Below are positions 50,081 through 59,241 of a stretch of 64,000 bases of DNA, in pieces. Below the pieces are notes generated by a model. The model saw nothing but the letters and a program-made list of their open reading frames with translations, did not search any database and was not told the DNA's origin. This DNA comes from Methylobacteriaceae bacterium (GTDB lineage: Bacteria; Pseudomonadota; Alphaproteobacteria; Rhizobiales; Beijerinckiaceae), in the NCBI GenBank assembly GCA_947444195.1, contig CANEZL010000022.1:1-64000 (forward strand), read 5' to 3'. Both the position numbers and the translations under genes were made by a program. Positions within the stretch are counted from its first letter, which is position 1; the number at the start of each line of letters is the position of its first letter.

Positions 50081-50610
50081 GAGCCCTTCTCGACCTTCGC
50101 CTTCAGGTTGTCGAGGCCGGCCCGGTAGAGGCCCTGGACGGCCTTCTTGGCGGCCTCGTCGTTCAGGTCCGGCGGCGGATCGTTGTTCATGTAGCCGCGG
50201 TAGAAGGCACCGCGCCAGGTGACCTTGGTCTTGTCCGCGCCCTCGGGCTCGACCTCGATCCAGGACGAGTAGTCGTTCACCGGCAGGGTCTTCACGTCGA
50301 CCTTGTCGATCCGGTACATGAGGCTCTTCTTCGCCGCATCGTACTTGGAGAGCTCCTCCTGCACCGTGGCGCCGCCCTTCAGGGTGAGCGTGCGGGTGGC
50401 CTTGACCTCGTTGCCGCCCTTGCCCTCGGTCTTCTCGACCACCGGGATCCAGCTCCCGTCCTGGAAGTTGCCGACCACCGCCCAGACCTTGTCGGCGGGC
50501 GCGTTGATCTCGACGGTCTCGGAGATCTTCTGGCGGGTCGGGCCGTGGGCCTGGGCCGCGAACGAGACCGTGGCGAGAGCCGCCACGGCCGCGAGTCTCA
50601 TGAACTTCAT
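50077..50610 (-). CDS. mxaD: MxaD-like SRPBCC protein, methanol dehydrogenase accessory
   Basis: 177 aa. Signal peptide MKFMRLAAVAALATVSFAAQA. SRPBCC (START-like) domain: SETVEINAPADKVWAVVGNF, RTLTLKGGATVQEELSKYD, YSSWIEVEPEGADKTKVTWR and GAFYRGYMNNDPPPDLND. It matches the periplasmic MxaD family, reported to aid electron transfer from methanol dehydrogenase to cytochrome cL. The ATG at 50610 has GGAGAAACG upstream. It lies outside any mxa gene cluster, between DUF447 and a YVTN protein gene. The symbol is by family. Confidence 0.85.
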   Translation of the reverse strand: MKFMRLAAVAALATVSFAAQAHGPTRQKISETVEINAPADKVWAVVGNFQDGSWIPVVEKTEGKGGNEVKATRTLTLKGGATVQEELSKYDAAKKSLMYRIDKVDVKTLPVNDYSSWIEVEPEGADKTKVTWRGAFYRGYMNNDPPPDLNDEAAKKAVQGLYRAGLDNLKAKVEKGS

Positions 50611-50634
50611 GGACGTTTCTCCTTTGGCGCCGGC

Positions 50635-51231
50635 CTAGCGTGCGGCGCCGGGGTTTGCGAGGATCCGCTCGCTGCGCCCGAGGGACGCGGCGACCTTGTC
50701 CTCGATCCAGTCCCAGGCCTCGCGCTCGCGCGGCCCGGCCGTCTTGGATATCGCGATGGCGAGATAGGCCATCTCCGTCAGGATCTTCTCCGGCGCCAGC
50801 ATGTGCAGGCGCGTCGACAGGATCGCCGCCTCCAGCACCGCTCCCTGCGCCCGGTTGTAGCCGATGAAGGGCTCGTGAGCGGCTGCCCGGACCAGGCGTC
50901 CGCGGAAGCGGGGACGGGTCGCGTCGTCCTCCACCGCCTCCACCGCGAACTCCGCATGGCCGAAGCTGTCGGCGAGCCGCTTGCCGGGAATGGCGTCGCA
51001 ATCGACCACCGGCCAGTCGCGCCGCCCGGTGACGGCGCCGGCGATCACCCGGACGTCGCGGGGGCTGGAGGCCGCGAAATACGGGTTCGCCGCGAGGTTC
51101 GTGATGGTCGGCGAGGGCCGGAACGGCGCGAGGATGGTGGCGTCGCCCTCGCGGATCAGCCCGAAGGGCACGAGGTGCAGCGCGCCCTCCGGCGAGAGGG
51201 TGGTGACGACGGTCTCGAGGATCAGCGGCAC
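50635..51231 (-). CDS. DUF447 family protein (H4MPT pathway-associated)
   Basis: 198 aa. LILETVVTTLSPEGALHLVPFG and APFRPSPTITNLAANPYFAASSP fit the DUF447 flavin-reductase-like fold, with AAHEPFIGYNRAQGAVLEAAILSTRL as the second conserved block. It is found in methanogens and in H4MPT-using methylotrophs, where mutants in the equivalent archaeal-like genes lack the cofactor. Its exact reaction is not established. It is in operon order DUF6513-DUF447-MxaD with a 4-bp gap from the previous gene. Confidence 0.88.
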   Translation of the reverse strand: MPLILETVVTTLSPEGALHLVPFGLIREGDATILAPFRPSPTITNLAANPYFAASSPRDVRVIAGAVTGRRDWPVVDCDAIPGKRLADSFGHAEFAVEAVEDDATRPRFRGRLVRAAAHEPFIGYNRAQGAVLEAAILSTRLHMLAPEKILTEMAYLAIAISKTAGPREREAWDWIEDKVAASLGRSERILANPGAAR

Positions 51232-51235
51232 CGGC

Positions 51236-52789
51236 TCACTCCTCGACCACCAGCTTGCCGCAGACGAGCCGCGCTTTCCCGGGGCTCGGCGTCGCGTCCA
51301 CCGCGGCCTCCGCGCGGGCCTCCTGCGCGCTCACCGTTTCCGGCGGCGCGGCATCTGCCTCCGGGCGGGCGTCGCGGGTGCCGGGGGGCGGCGCGCCGGG
51401 GCCGGAATGCTTGGTGTGGCCGGCCTTCTTGAAGGCGGTGGTGTCCTGCGCCTCCGCGTCGGCGGCGCAGCCCCAGTCGAGGGGCTCGTCCTGCACGTAG
51501 CGCTTGCCGAGCCGCCAGGCCGTCTCCGCCTTGGCGAGCTCGTTCCCGAGGTAGAAGGCATGCGCCCCGTCGCTCGCCACGTTGAGGTCCGGGAAGAAGG
51601 CCATCGCGTCGGTGCCGACCCTGTGGATGTCGCGGTTGTAGACGTGGATGCCGTCCTCGGCCACGGCGATCCGGTAATTGGGATCGCGGACCTCGGCGGC
51701 GAGGCCCGCGATCTCGTCGGGGGTCTGCACGAAGGGGCGCTTGTCGTGAAGTGCCAGAAGTGCCCGGCCGTAGCCCTTGGGCAGGGCCGCGTCGGCTTTG
51801 GCCGCGTGCATCACGCGGCGGGCCGCGTCGTGCTCCTCCACCGTGCGGCGGGTGTGGTTGGAGACCTGCACGATCAGCACGTTGCGGATGGCGAGTTCCG
51901 AGCACATTCCCGCGAGCAGCGCGGTGACGCCGAGGCTGTCGGCCTCGGTGAGCTCCGTGAGGTTGCCGGTGCCCATCATCATCTCGGCCTCGGGCCAGCG
52001 CGCCCGCACGTCCCGGTAGCGCGCGACCGAGTCGACGAAGCCGAAATGGATCGGCTCCAGGATCGGATCGGCGAGATAGGGCAGGCCGGCCCGCTCCATC
52101 CGCGCGATGGCCCGGTCGAGGGAGGAGAGGTCGTCGGGGCGCATCGGCACGAGGACGGGCACCGCCCCGGTCTCGAAGGCGAGGCCGAGGGTCTCCTCGT
52201 TGAGGCTGAGGAGGTAGTCCGCCCCGGCCCTGGCGCCGCGGGTCAGCTCGTCGATGGCGAAGGAATCGACGCTGACCCGCAGCCCCGCGCCCTTCATCAG
52301 CCGCACCGCCTCCTCGAGATGCGGGAAGGGGGTGTCGGGCAGGCCGCCGAGATCGATCACGTCGGCCCCGCGGGCGGCGAGATCGAGCCCCTTGGCGAGG
52401 ATCGCCTCGGGCGTCATCTTCGAGGCGTCCACGATCTCGGCGAAGATGCGCAGGTCGTGGCCCGAGAGGTCGACCGTGCGCCCGGCGAGCCCCAGCCAGG
52501 CCGGCAGGTCGACGATCTCGTCGGGCCCCCGCTCCACGGGCAGGCCGAAATGACGGCTCAGCGCCCCCGTGTCGGCCCGGCAGCGGCCGGGCAGGACGAT
52601 GCGGGTCGCGCCCGCCGGAATCGTGACGCGGCGGCGGATGATCTCCTCGGTCATCAGCGCGGCGACCTTCACGCCGGCATCGGCGATGCTCCAAGCGAAG
52701 CGCTCCGGGGGCAGGGCGCCCGCGACCTTCTCCAGCCGGGCGCGGGCGAGCTTGCCGGTGACGAAGACGATGTGCTCGGGCCGGCTCAC
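51236..52789 (-). CDS. DUF6513 / dihydropteroate-synthase-like protein (H4MPT biosynthesis)
   Basis: 517 aa. N-terminal DUF6513 region (HIVFVTGKLARARLEKVAGAL, ~6-26), then a dihydropteroate-synthase-like TIM barrel (ADVIDLGGLPDTPFPHLEEA, LRVSVDSFAIDELTRGARAG, YLADPILEPIHFGFVDSVAR). A Pro/Ala-rich C-terminal extension follows (~440-505). It is expected to join the pterin to an arylamine during tetrahydromethanopterin synthesis, by analogy with archaeal-type pathways. It overlaps the kinase gene by 4 bp. Confidence 0.9.
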   Translation of the reverse strand: MSRPEHIVFVTGKLARARLEKVAGALPPERFAWSIADAGVKVAALMTEEIIRRRVTIPAGATRIVLPGRCRADTGALSRHFGLPVERGPDEIVDLPAWLGLAGRTVDLSGHDLRIFAEIVDASKMTPEAILAKGLDLAARGADVIDLGGLPDTPFPHLEEAVRLMKGAGLRVSVDSFAIDELTRGARAGADYLLSLNEETLGLAFETGAVPVLVPMRPDDLSSLDRAIARMERAGLPYLADPILEPIHFGFVDSVARYRDVRARWPEAEMMMGTGNLTELTEADSLGVTALLAGMCSELAIRNVLIVQVSNHTRRTVEEHDAARRVMHAAKADAALPKGYGRALLALHDKRPFVQTPDEIAGLAAEVRDPNYRIAVAEDGIHVYNRDIHRVGTDAMAFFPDLNVASDGAHAFYLGNELAKAETAWRLGKRYVQDEPLDWGCAADAEAQDTTAFKKAGHTKHSGPGAPPPGTRDARPEADAAPPETVSAQEARAEAAVDATPSPGKARLVCGKLVVEE

Positions 52790-53361
52790 GCGGCGACCCG
52801 GCCCTGCGCCGGTCCCTCGATGCGGATGGTGCCGGGGTAGCGCGCCGCGAAGGCGGGGAAGGCGGCATCGACGAGGCCGAGCCGGGCCCAGTCCGCGGGC
52901 CCGCTGCCGGCGGGCGCGTCGGCGGATTTCACGAGGATGCAGGCCCGCGCCCCGGTCTCCCGGGCGAGCCAGAGGGCGAGGCTGTCCGAGGTGACCGCCC
53001 AGGATTCGGGGATGTCGGGATGGCCGGCGCGGAGCGCGCAGGGGTCCCAGACGCGGGCCCCGCTCCCTTCTCCCGCAGAGGAGGGAAGGACAGTCGCGAA
53101 GATTTCGAGCCCCGGCTCGATCGCGCGGAAAACCTCCGCCATGCGTCCCATCGCGTCGAGGGCGAGGCGGTGGGCCAGCGCGTCGCCGAAGCCGAGGGCC
53201 GCTTGCGCCGTGCGCACCGCCTCGGCGAAGGGGCCGCCGCCGGGCACGATCAGGCAGGGGCCGGCCGCACCCGCCGCCAGCTGCGCGAGGCGGGCGCGCA
53301 GACGCGCCGGATCGGCGAGCAGGCTGCCGCCGAGCTTCACCACGACGTGATCGGCGCTCAC
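52786..53361 (-). CDS. mfnE: Amino-acid-kinase-fold kinase, MfnE-like
   Basis: 191 aa from a GTG at 53361. VVVKLGGSLLADPARLRARL, LIVPGGGPFAEAVRTAQAALG, WAVTSDSLALWLARETGARACILVKSAD define a compact amino acid kinase domain. In methanogens MfnE phosphorylates 5-(aminomethyl)-3-furanmethanol phosphate during methanofuran synthesis. Its position directly after MfnB, overlapping by 4 bp, supports this. The precise enzyme is by context. Confidence 0.82.
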   Translation of the reverse strand: MSADHVVVKLGGSLLADPARLRARLAQLAAGAAGPCLIVPGGGPFAEAVRTAQAALGFGDALAHRLALDAMGRMAEVFRAIEPGLEIFATVLPSSAGEGSGARVWDPCALRAGHPDIPESWAVTSDSLALWLARETGARACILVKSADAPAGSGPADWARLGLVDAAFPAFAARYPGTIRIEGPAQGRVAA

Positions 53362-54059
53362 GCGGCCTCCCGCGCGGCGAGCGCCCGCACGGCCTCGGCG
53401 AGGCGGTCCGGATCGAGGCCCAGGCGGCGGTCGTCCGCGCGGCAGAGGCCGCCGCGGAAGCCGAGATAGTCCGGCCTGTGGGCGGCGAGCGCCGGGATGT
53501 CGCGGATGGCGAGGGAGCCGGCGAGGCCCGAGAGCAGGCCGTGCGCCCGGCAGGCGGCGGTGAACCCCGCGAGCCGGTCGGCGGCCAGGAGGTCGGGCAG
53601 GCGCCGCCCGTCCTTGGCCGCGGTGTCGATCATCGCGCCGGCGAAGCCCGCCGCAGCGAGCGGCGCCACCGCCGCGGCGCCCGGCCCGTCCTCGGCGAAC
53701 AGCACCGCGATCAGCCGGCCCGGCGCAGCGGCGGCGGCCTCCGCCAGGATCGCCGCGGGAAGATCGGGGCGCAGGGCGACCTTGACGTAGTCGATCCCGG
53801 TCTCCGCCATCGCCCGCACCGCGGCGGCGAGATCCGCTGCCTCCGGCTCGCCGGCCACGGCGCTGGTGACGGCGCGGCCGGCCACGCGAGCGCGGATGGC
53901 GCCGACCACCGCCGGCGGCAGGGCGCCGAGGGCGCCGCGCTCGGGATCCTTGGCGTCGACGAGGTCGAGCCCGGCCGCGCAGGCGCACTCGGCCTCGCCG
54001 GGATCGCGGACGCTGACGAGAAGGCGGAGCGGGGCGGACGCGGTCTGGGGAAGGGTCAC
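53358..54059 (-). CDS. mfnB: (5-formylfuran-3-yl)methyl phosphate synthase (MfnB)
   Basis: 233 aa from a GTG at 54059. LLVSVRDPGEAECACAAGLDLVDAKDPERGALGALP is the MfnB signature with the Lys of DAKDP; ETGIDYVKVALRP carries the second lysine; LSGLAGSLAIRDIPALAAHRPDYLGFRG closes the TIM barrel. It makes 4-(hydroxymethyl)-2-furancarboxaldehyde phosphate from glyceraldehyde-3-phosphate for methanofuran. It overlaps the DUF2380 gene (upstream) and the kinase gene (downstream). Confidence 0.93.
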   Translation of the reverse strand: MTLPQTASAPLRLLVSVRDPGEAECACAAGLDLVDAKDPERGALGALPPAVVGAIRARVAGRAVTSAVAGEPEAADLAAAVRAMAETGIDYVKVALRPDLPAAILAEAAAAAPGRLIAVLFAEDGPGAAAVAPLAAAGFAGAMIDTAAKDGRRLPDLLAADRLAGFTAACRAHGLLSGLAGSLAIRDIPALAAHRPDYLGFRGGLCRADDRRLGLDPDRLAEAVRALAAREAA

Positions 54060-54604
54060 GATTTTCCGGGCACGGGCTTTCCGGGCAAGGGCTCGGAAAG
54101 AAGGCGGTTCTTCACGACCCAGCGCATGGCGTGCGCCCAGGTGTCGTCGGTATCGGCCCGGATCACCACCTGCCCCGCCCGCACCGCCTTGCCGGTCGCG
54201 GCGTCGGCGATGACGACGTACAGGTTGAAGATCTGGTTCGATCCCTTCTCCACATAGCCGGTCACGGCGAGATCCGCACCCAGCGTCCGGGCGATGGGCG
54301 CCGCGCAGCCGTCGCACTTGTAGAGGGGCGCCTGCCGGGCGATCTCGGCGGCCTGGGGCGCCGTATCCACCGCGGCGATGTCGCCCTGCCTGGCGAGCGC
54401 CGCCTTCAGCTCCTCGGTGACGAGGGCGAGCTTGCGGGTCTCGTCGGGGCGGGGGCGGCGCCCGCCCACCACGCCGGGATCGAGGAGCTCGACGGGAAAG
54501 ACCGCGGCCTTGGCCGGGTCGGCGGCGGCGGGGAGGGGGCCGAGGACGGGCCAGACGGCGAGGAGGGCGGCCGAGCCCCCTGCGAGGCGGGCGCGTGCGG
54601 TCAT
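54056..54604 (-). CDS. DUF2380 periplasmic protein
   Basis: 182 aa from the ATG at 54604, GGAGGGAG upstream. Signal peptide within 1-28. VFPVELLDPGVVGGRRPRPDETRKL and the CDGC pair (YKCDGCAAPIARTLGADLAV) fit DUF2380, a family found next to PQQ and methanol-oxidation genes. The region upstream contains an exact 17-bp tandem duplication (CATGGCGTGTCTCCCTC at 54602-54618 and 54619-54635) that doubles the ribosome-binding site. It is the first gene of the operon. Confidence 0.82.
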   Translation of the reverse strand: MTARARLAGGSAALLAVWPVLGPLPAAADPAKAAVFPVELLDPGVVGGRRPRPDETRKLALVTEELKAALARQGDIAAVDTAPQAAEIARQAPLYKCDGCAAPIARTLGADLAVTGYVEKGSNQIFNLYVVIADAATGKAVRAGQVVIRADTDDTWAHAMRWVVKNRLLSEPLPGKPVPGKS

Positions 54605-54865
54605 GGCGTGTCTCCCTCCATGGCGTGTCTCCCTCACTGCGGGCTCGTTGCGGGCCGGCCCCGCAGCCGGTCGCCCTCCGCGCCTGGAGCGGCCCTGCGC
54701 TGCGGCCTGCGCCGCGATGTCCCGCATAGGTCGCGCGCACGGGACGCTTTGGCAATCCCCGCGTTTGCCCGCATCGTCGACCCGTGTTGAACCCGTGCGG
54801 GCGCTCGTGCCCGCGGGGACGGGAATGCGCTCCGCGGCGGGGCGCCCTCGGATCAGGAGAGCCGG

Positions 54866-55309
54866 ATGCCGGTGATCAGCGTGACGCGCCTGCGGGTCCG
54901 CACCTTCCGCTTCCTGCCGGGCTTCGCCCTGCACACCCTGCGCGCCCTGCGGCAGGTCCGCGCGGCGCCGGGCTTCCGGGGCGGCACCGTGCTGCGCGAC
55001 CGGGACTGCGCCTTCTGGACGCTCACGGCCTGGGACGATGCGGACAGCCTGCAGACCTACCTGACCACGGCCGCGCACCGGGCCGCGATGCCGCACCTCG
55101 CGCAGTGGTGCGACGAGGCCTGCGTGGTCCGCTGGGAGCAGGAGGCCGCCGCGCTGCCCTCCTGGCCCGAGGCCGACCGGCGGATGCGCGACAGCGGGCG
55201 CACCGCCCGCGTCCGCAGCCCGAGCCCCCTGCACGCGACCCTGAGCTACCGGCCGCCGCGCTTCGCCGGGGCCGCCGCCATCTCCCTGCGGCCCGCCGCC
55301 CGGCCGTGA
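54866..55309 (+). CDS. Antibiotic-biosynthesis-monooxygenase-like / DUF3291-type protein
   Basis: 147 aa. VISVTRLRVRTFRFLPGFALHTL, APGFRGGTVLRDRDCAFWTLTAWDDADSLQTYL and HRAAMPHLAQWCDEACVVRWE fit a dimeric ferredoxin-like barrel as in ABM/spheroidene-monooxygenase-related proteins. The C-terminal 40 residues are Arg/Pro-rich. Function unknown. AGGAGAG precedes the ATG. It faces the same way as the lut-like genes but ends 46 bp before lutA, so it may be a separate unit. Confidence 0.75.
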   Translation: MPVISVTRLRVRTFRFLPGFALHTLRALRQVRAAPGFRGGTVLRDRDCAFWTLTAWDDADSLQTYLTTAAHRAAMPHLAQWCDEACVVRWEQEAAALPSWPEADRRMRDSGRTARVRSPSPLHATLSYRPPRFAGAAAISLRPAARP

Positions 55310-55355
55310 GGGCGCGAGCCTTGCGGCGCGCGCGCCCGTTGAGTGCGGGCTCGGA

Positions 55356-56612
55356 ATGCTGTTACCTGCCCCCCGCATGCGCGTTCCGGCACGATCCTTC
55401 ACCCTCCCCCTCCTCCTCGCCGCCGTCCTCGGCGCGGCCCCGGGCCTCGGGGTCGGCGCGCCGGCACGGGCGCAGGAGCCGGCCGCGCGGCCGGCCGATC
55501 CCGCCGAGACGCGCATCGGCCTGATCTACCGGACGCAGCCCCAGCCCTCCTCCTACGACGCGGAGGCCGCCCCCGAGGACGAGGGCGTGGCGGGCGCCCG
55601 CATGGGGATCGCCGACAACAACACCACCGGCCGCTTCACCAAGCAGACCTACGCGCTGGAGGAGGCGGTGCTCGCCGAGGGCGGTCCCGACGCCGCCGCG
55701 GCGGCCCGGGCGATGCTGGAGAAGGGCATCCGCTACCTCGTCCTGGCGCTGCCCGCCGACGCGGTGCTCGCGGTCGCCGACGCGGTGAAGGGCACGGGGG
55801 CCGTGGTGTTCAACGCCGCCGCCACCGACGATGCCTTGCGCGGGGCCGATTGCCGCGCCAACGTCTTCCACATCGCGCCCTCGCGCGCCATGCAGGCCGA
55901 CGCGCTCGCCCAGTACCTGACCCTGATGCGCTGGCGGAAGATCTTCCTGATCGTGGGCCCCAACGAGGCCGACCGGCTCTACGCCGAGGCCGTCAGGAAT
56001 TCCGCCCGCAAGTTCGGCCTCAAGATCACCGCGGAGAAGCCCTGGACCTTCGGGCCGCTGGCCAGGGCCCGGGGCGACACGCCGACCCGGGCGGAGGCGA
56101 TGGTCTTCACCCGCGGGCTCGACTACGACATGGCGGTGGTGGCCGACGAGGCGGGGGACTGGGGCGACTACGTCCCCTACCGCACCGTCGATCCGCGGCC
56201 CGTGGCCGGCACGCAGGGGCTCGTCGCCACCACCTGGGCGCCCGTCCTCGAGACCTGGGGGGCGGCCCAGGCGCAGAACCGCTTCCGGCGGCTCGCCGGC
56301 CGGCTGATGCGCCCCCTCGACTACCAGGTCTGGGCCGCCATCCGCGCGGTGGGCGACGCGGCCACCGTCAAGAAGGGCGCCGACCCCGCCGTGATCGCGC
56401 CCTTCCTCACGGATCCGGCCTTCAGCCTGCCCGCCTACAAGGGCGTGCCCCTGAGCTTCCGCCCCTGGGACCACCAATTGCGCCAGCCCCTCATCGTGGT
56501 GCAGCCGAAGATGCTGGTCTCGGTCGCCCCGGAGCAGGGCTTCCTGCACCAGCGCACGCCCCTCGACACCCTCGGCGTCGACCTGCCGGAGACGGCCTGC
56601 AAGTTTAGGTAG
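55356..56612 (+). CDS. lutA: Periplasmic substrate-binding protein of lanthanide ABC transporter (LutA-like)
   Basis: 418 aa from 55356; the ATG at 55377 gives a tidier signal peptide (MRVPARSFTLPLLLAAVLG). The mature part is a type-I periplasmic-binding fold (RIGLIYRTQPQPSSYDAEAA; MGIADNNTTGRFTKQTYALE; RYLVLALPADAVLAVADAVKG; KIFLIVGPNEADRLYAEAVR), the PQQ-dehydrogenase-associated binding-protein group. In Methylorubrum extorquens lutA is first of lutABCDEFGH. The identical order here supports the name. Its ligand should be a lanthanide or a lanthanide-chelator complex. Confidence 0.88.
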   Translation: MLLPAPRMRVPARSFTLPLLLAAVLGAAPGLGVGAPARAQEPAARPADPAETRIGLIYRTQPQPSSYDAEAAPEDEGVAGARMGIADNNTTGRFTKQTYALEEAVLAEGGPDAAAAARAMLEKGIRYLVLALPADAVLAVADAVKGTGAVVFNAAATDDALRGADCRANVFHIAPSRAMQADALAQYLTLMRWRKIFLIVGPNEADRLYAEAVRNSARKFGLKITAEKPWTFGPLARARGDTPTRAEAMVFTRGLDYDMAVVADEAGDWGDYVPYRTVDPRPVAGTQGLVATTWAPVLETWGAAQAQNRFRRLAGRLMRPLDYQVWAAIRAVGDAATVKKGADPAVIAPFLTDPAFSLPAYKGVPLSFRPWDHQLRQPLIVVQPKMLVSVAPEQGFLHQRTPLDTLGVDLPETACKFR

Positions 56613-56660
56613 CCCCGCGGGCGCGCCGCCCCGGTAAACGTGGCAAGGGCGCGCAACACC

Positions 56661-56689
56661 CTCGCAAGCCGGGCGAAAGGCACTACAAT
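56661..56689 (+). promoter_or_regulatory. Possible promoter ahead of lutB
   Basis: TACAAT (56684-56689) is a good -10 hexamer, with CTCGCA 17 bp upstream as a weak -35, and the lutB ATG 79 bp downstream. The 155-bp lutA-lutB gap also has a GAGGGAGGATCGG ribosome-binding region. The gap is large for this tightly packed cluster, which makes an internal promoter plausible. Confidence 0.4.
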
Positions 56690-56767
56690 CGTGCCGGCGA
56701 GGAAGACGGACAGCCGACAGGCACGGAACCGAGCGCCGCCAGAGCGCCGGATCGAGGGAGGATCGGA

Positions 56768-57766
56768 ATGCACCGCCGCGTGAAGGCAGGGTTGGTCCGT
56801 GGCGCGTTCACGGCCGTCTCCATGGCCGCGCTCCTGGCGACGACGGAGGGAGCCTCCGCCTACACCGTGTACGTCTCCAACGAGAAGGGCAACACGGTCA
56901 GCGTCATCGACAGCACCACCCTGACGGTGACGGGGACCTGGAAGGTCGGGCGCCGCCCGCGCGGCATCACCGTCCGCCCCGACGGCAAGGAGGTCTTCGT
57001 CTGCGCGAGCGACGACGACCGCATCGACGTGCTCGACGCCGCCACCGGCAAGGTCACGCGCTCCCTCCGCTCGGGCCCCGACCCCGAGCAGTTCATCCTC
57101 GATGCCACGGGCAACCCCCTCTACGTCGCCAACGAGGACGACAGTCAGGTCACGATCATCGACATCGAGAAGAACCGGGTGCTGGCCGAGGTGCCGGTGG
57201 GGGTGGAGCCGGAGGGGATGGGCCTGTCCCCGGACGGGAAGGTCCTCGTCAACACCTCCGAGACCACCAACATGGCCCATTTCATCGACACCAAGACCTT
57301 CCAGGTGATCGACAACGTGCTGGTGGACGCGCGTCCGCGCTTCGCCGAGTTCACCGGCGACGGCAAGTTCCTCTGGGTCTCGGCCGAGGTCGGCGGCACG
57401 GTGAGCGTCATCGACGCGGCGAGCCGGCGCGTCGTCAAGAAGATCACCTTCAAGATCCCGGGCGTGAACGACGAGGCGATCCAGCCCGTCGGCGTGCGCA
57501 TCACGCGGGACGGCGCCAAGGCCTTCGTGGCCCTCGGGCCCGCCAACCGCGTCGCGGTGATCGATGCCAGGAGCTACGAGGTGCAGAAGTACCTGCCCGT
57601 GGGCCAGCGGGTCTGGCAGCTCGCCTTCACCCCGGACCAGAAGCTCCTGTTCTCCACGAACGGCACCTCGAACGACGTCTCGGTGATCGACGTCGAGGCC
57701 GAGAAGGTGGTCAAGAGCATCCCCGTCGGCCTGCTCCCCTGGGGCGTGGCCGTCTCCCCGCAATGA
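56768..57766 (+). CDS. lutB: PQQ-associated YVTN beta-propeller protein (LutB-like)
   Basis: 332 aa. Signal peptide ending near ASA-Y at ~31. The mature chain is a YVTN propeller of about seven blades (VYVSNEKGNTVSVIDSTTLT; ITVRPDGKEVFVCASDDDRI; LYVANEDDSQVTIIDIEKNR; LLFSTNGTSNDVSVIDVEAE), the group associated with PQQ-dependent catabolism. It is secreted to the periplasm, with unknown biochemistry, and is the second gene of the lut order. It overlaps lutC by an ATGA. Confidence 0.92.
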   Translation: MHRRVKAGLVRGAFTAVSMAALLATTEGASAYTVYVSNEKGNTVSVIDSTTLTVTGTWKVGRRPRGITVRPDGKEVFVCASDDDRIDVLDAATGKVTRSLRSGPDPEQFILDATGNPLYVANEDDSQVTIIDIEKNRVLAEVPVGVEPEGMGLSPDGKVLVNTSETTNMAHFIDTKTFQVIDNVLVDARPRFAEFTGDGKFLWVSAEVGGTVSVIDAASRRVVKKITFKIPGVNDEAIQPVGVRITRDGAKAFVALGPANRVAVIDARSYEVQKYLPVGQRVWQLAFTPDQKLLFSTNGTSNDVSVIDVEAEKVVKSIPVGLLPWGVAVSPQ

Positions 57767-58245
57767 CCGTTCTCGGGATCCTGCCGATGCGAAACCTCCT
57801 CGGGGCGGCGGCCCCCGGCCTCGCCGCGTGTCTTGCCGTGTCCCTCGCCGCCTGCCTCGCCGCAGCCCCGGCGCAGGCCCTCGACCTGACGAAGAAGCGG
57901 GAGAACCTGCCCGATCTCGTCCTCGGCAACGACGAGGGCAACGACTTCGTGGTCGAGAACAAGGACATCACCATGGAGGGCGGCAAGGCCTACCGCCTGC
58001 GCATCGTCGCCAAGGGGCGGCAGGAGTACAAGTTCTACGCGCCCGAGTTCTTCCGCTACATCTGGCTCAACCAGATCGTGATCAACCACCTCGAGATCCA
58101 CGGCGGCGGCCCGCCCGACCATCTCGAGTTCGACGATCCGGGCGAGATCGGGATCGAGTTCGTGGCGATCAAGCCGGGAACCTACACCTGGGCGGCCCGC
58201 GGCCTCGAATCCAAGGGCATGACCGGCACGATCACGGTGAAATGA
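57763..58245 (+). CDS. lutC: Periplasmic cupredoxin-like protein (LutC-like)
   Basis: 160 aa from 57763, or 152 aa from the ATG at 57787, which has a better placed signal peptide (LAACLAVSLAACLAAAPAQA). Mature domain: NDFVVENKDITMEGGKAYRLRIVAKG, EYKFYAPEFFRYIWLNQIVIN and GIEFVAIKPGTYTWAARGLESKGMTGTITVK, a cupredoxin-type beta sandwich without the classical Cys-His-Met copper set. It is acidic, which could suit hard-metal handling. It is third in the lut order and coupled to lutB and lutD by ATGA overlaps. Confidence 0.82.
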   Translation: MTVLGILPMRNLLGAAAPGLAACLAVSLAACLAAAPAQALDLTKKRENLPDLVLGNDEGNDFVVENKDITMEGGKAYRLRIVAKGRQEYKFYAPEFFRYIWLNQIVINHLEIHGGGPPDHLEFDDPGEIGIEFVAIKPGTYTWAARGLESKGMTGTITVK

Positions 58246-58483
58246 TGCGCCTTGCTCTCTCCGGCCTCGCCGCACTCCTCCTCGCGGTCCCCGCCCTCGC
58301 CGACGACAAGGCCGCGTGCGCCGAGGGCATCGCCATGATCAAGGCGGAACTGGCCAGGAACCCGCCCGAGGCCGCCCTGCCCAGGCTCAAGAAGGCGCTG
58401 CGCGTGGCCGAGCGCGAGCAGGGCGAGGGCGAGTTCGACGAGTGCCTCGACGCGGTCGGCGACGCCAAGCGCGCTCTGAAGCC

Positions 58484-58487
<4 letters not shown>
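58242..58487 (+). CDS. lutD: Small periplasmic protein (LutD-like)
   Basis: 81 aa; ATG at 58242 overlapping the lutC stop, with a second in-frame ATG at 58245. Signal peptide MMRLALSGLAALLLAVPALA. The mature part is ~61 residues, helical and acidic, with Cys26 and Cys68 that could pair and an EREQGEGEFDECLD acidic cluster. In Methylorubrum LutD has been reported as a lanthanide-binding periplasmic protein (from memory). The name here rests on position and size. Confidence 0.75.
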
Positions 58488-59227
<740 letters not shown>

Positions 59228-59241
59228 GAACATCCGCGACA

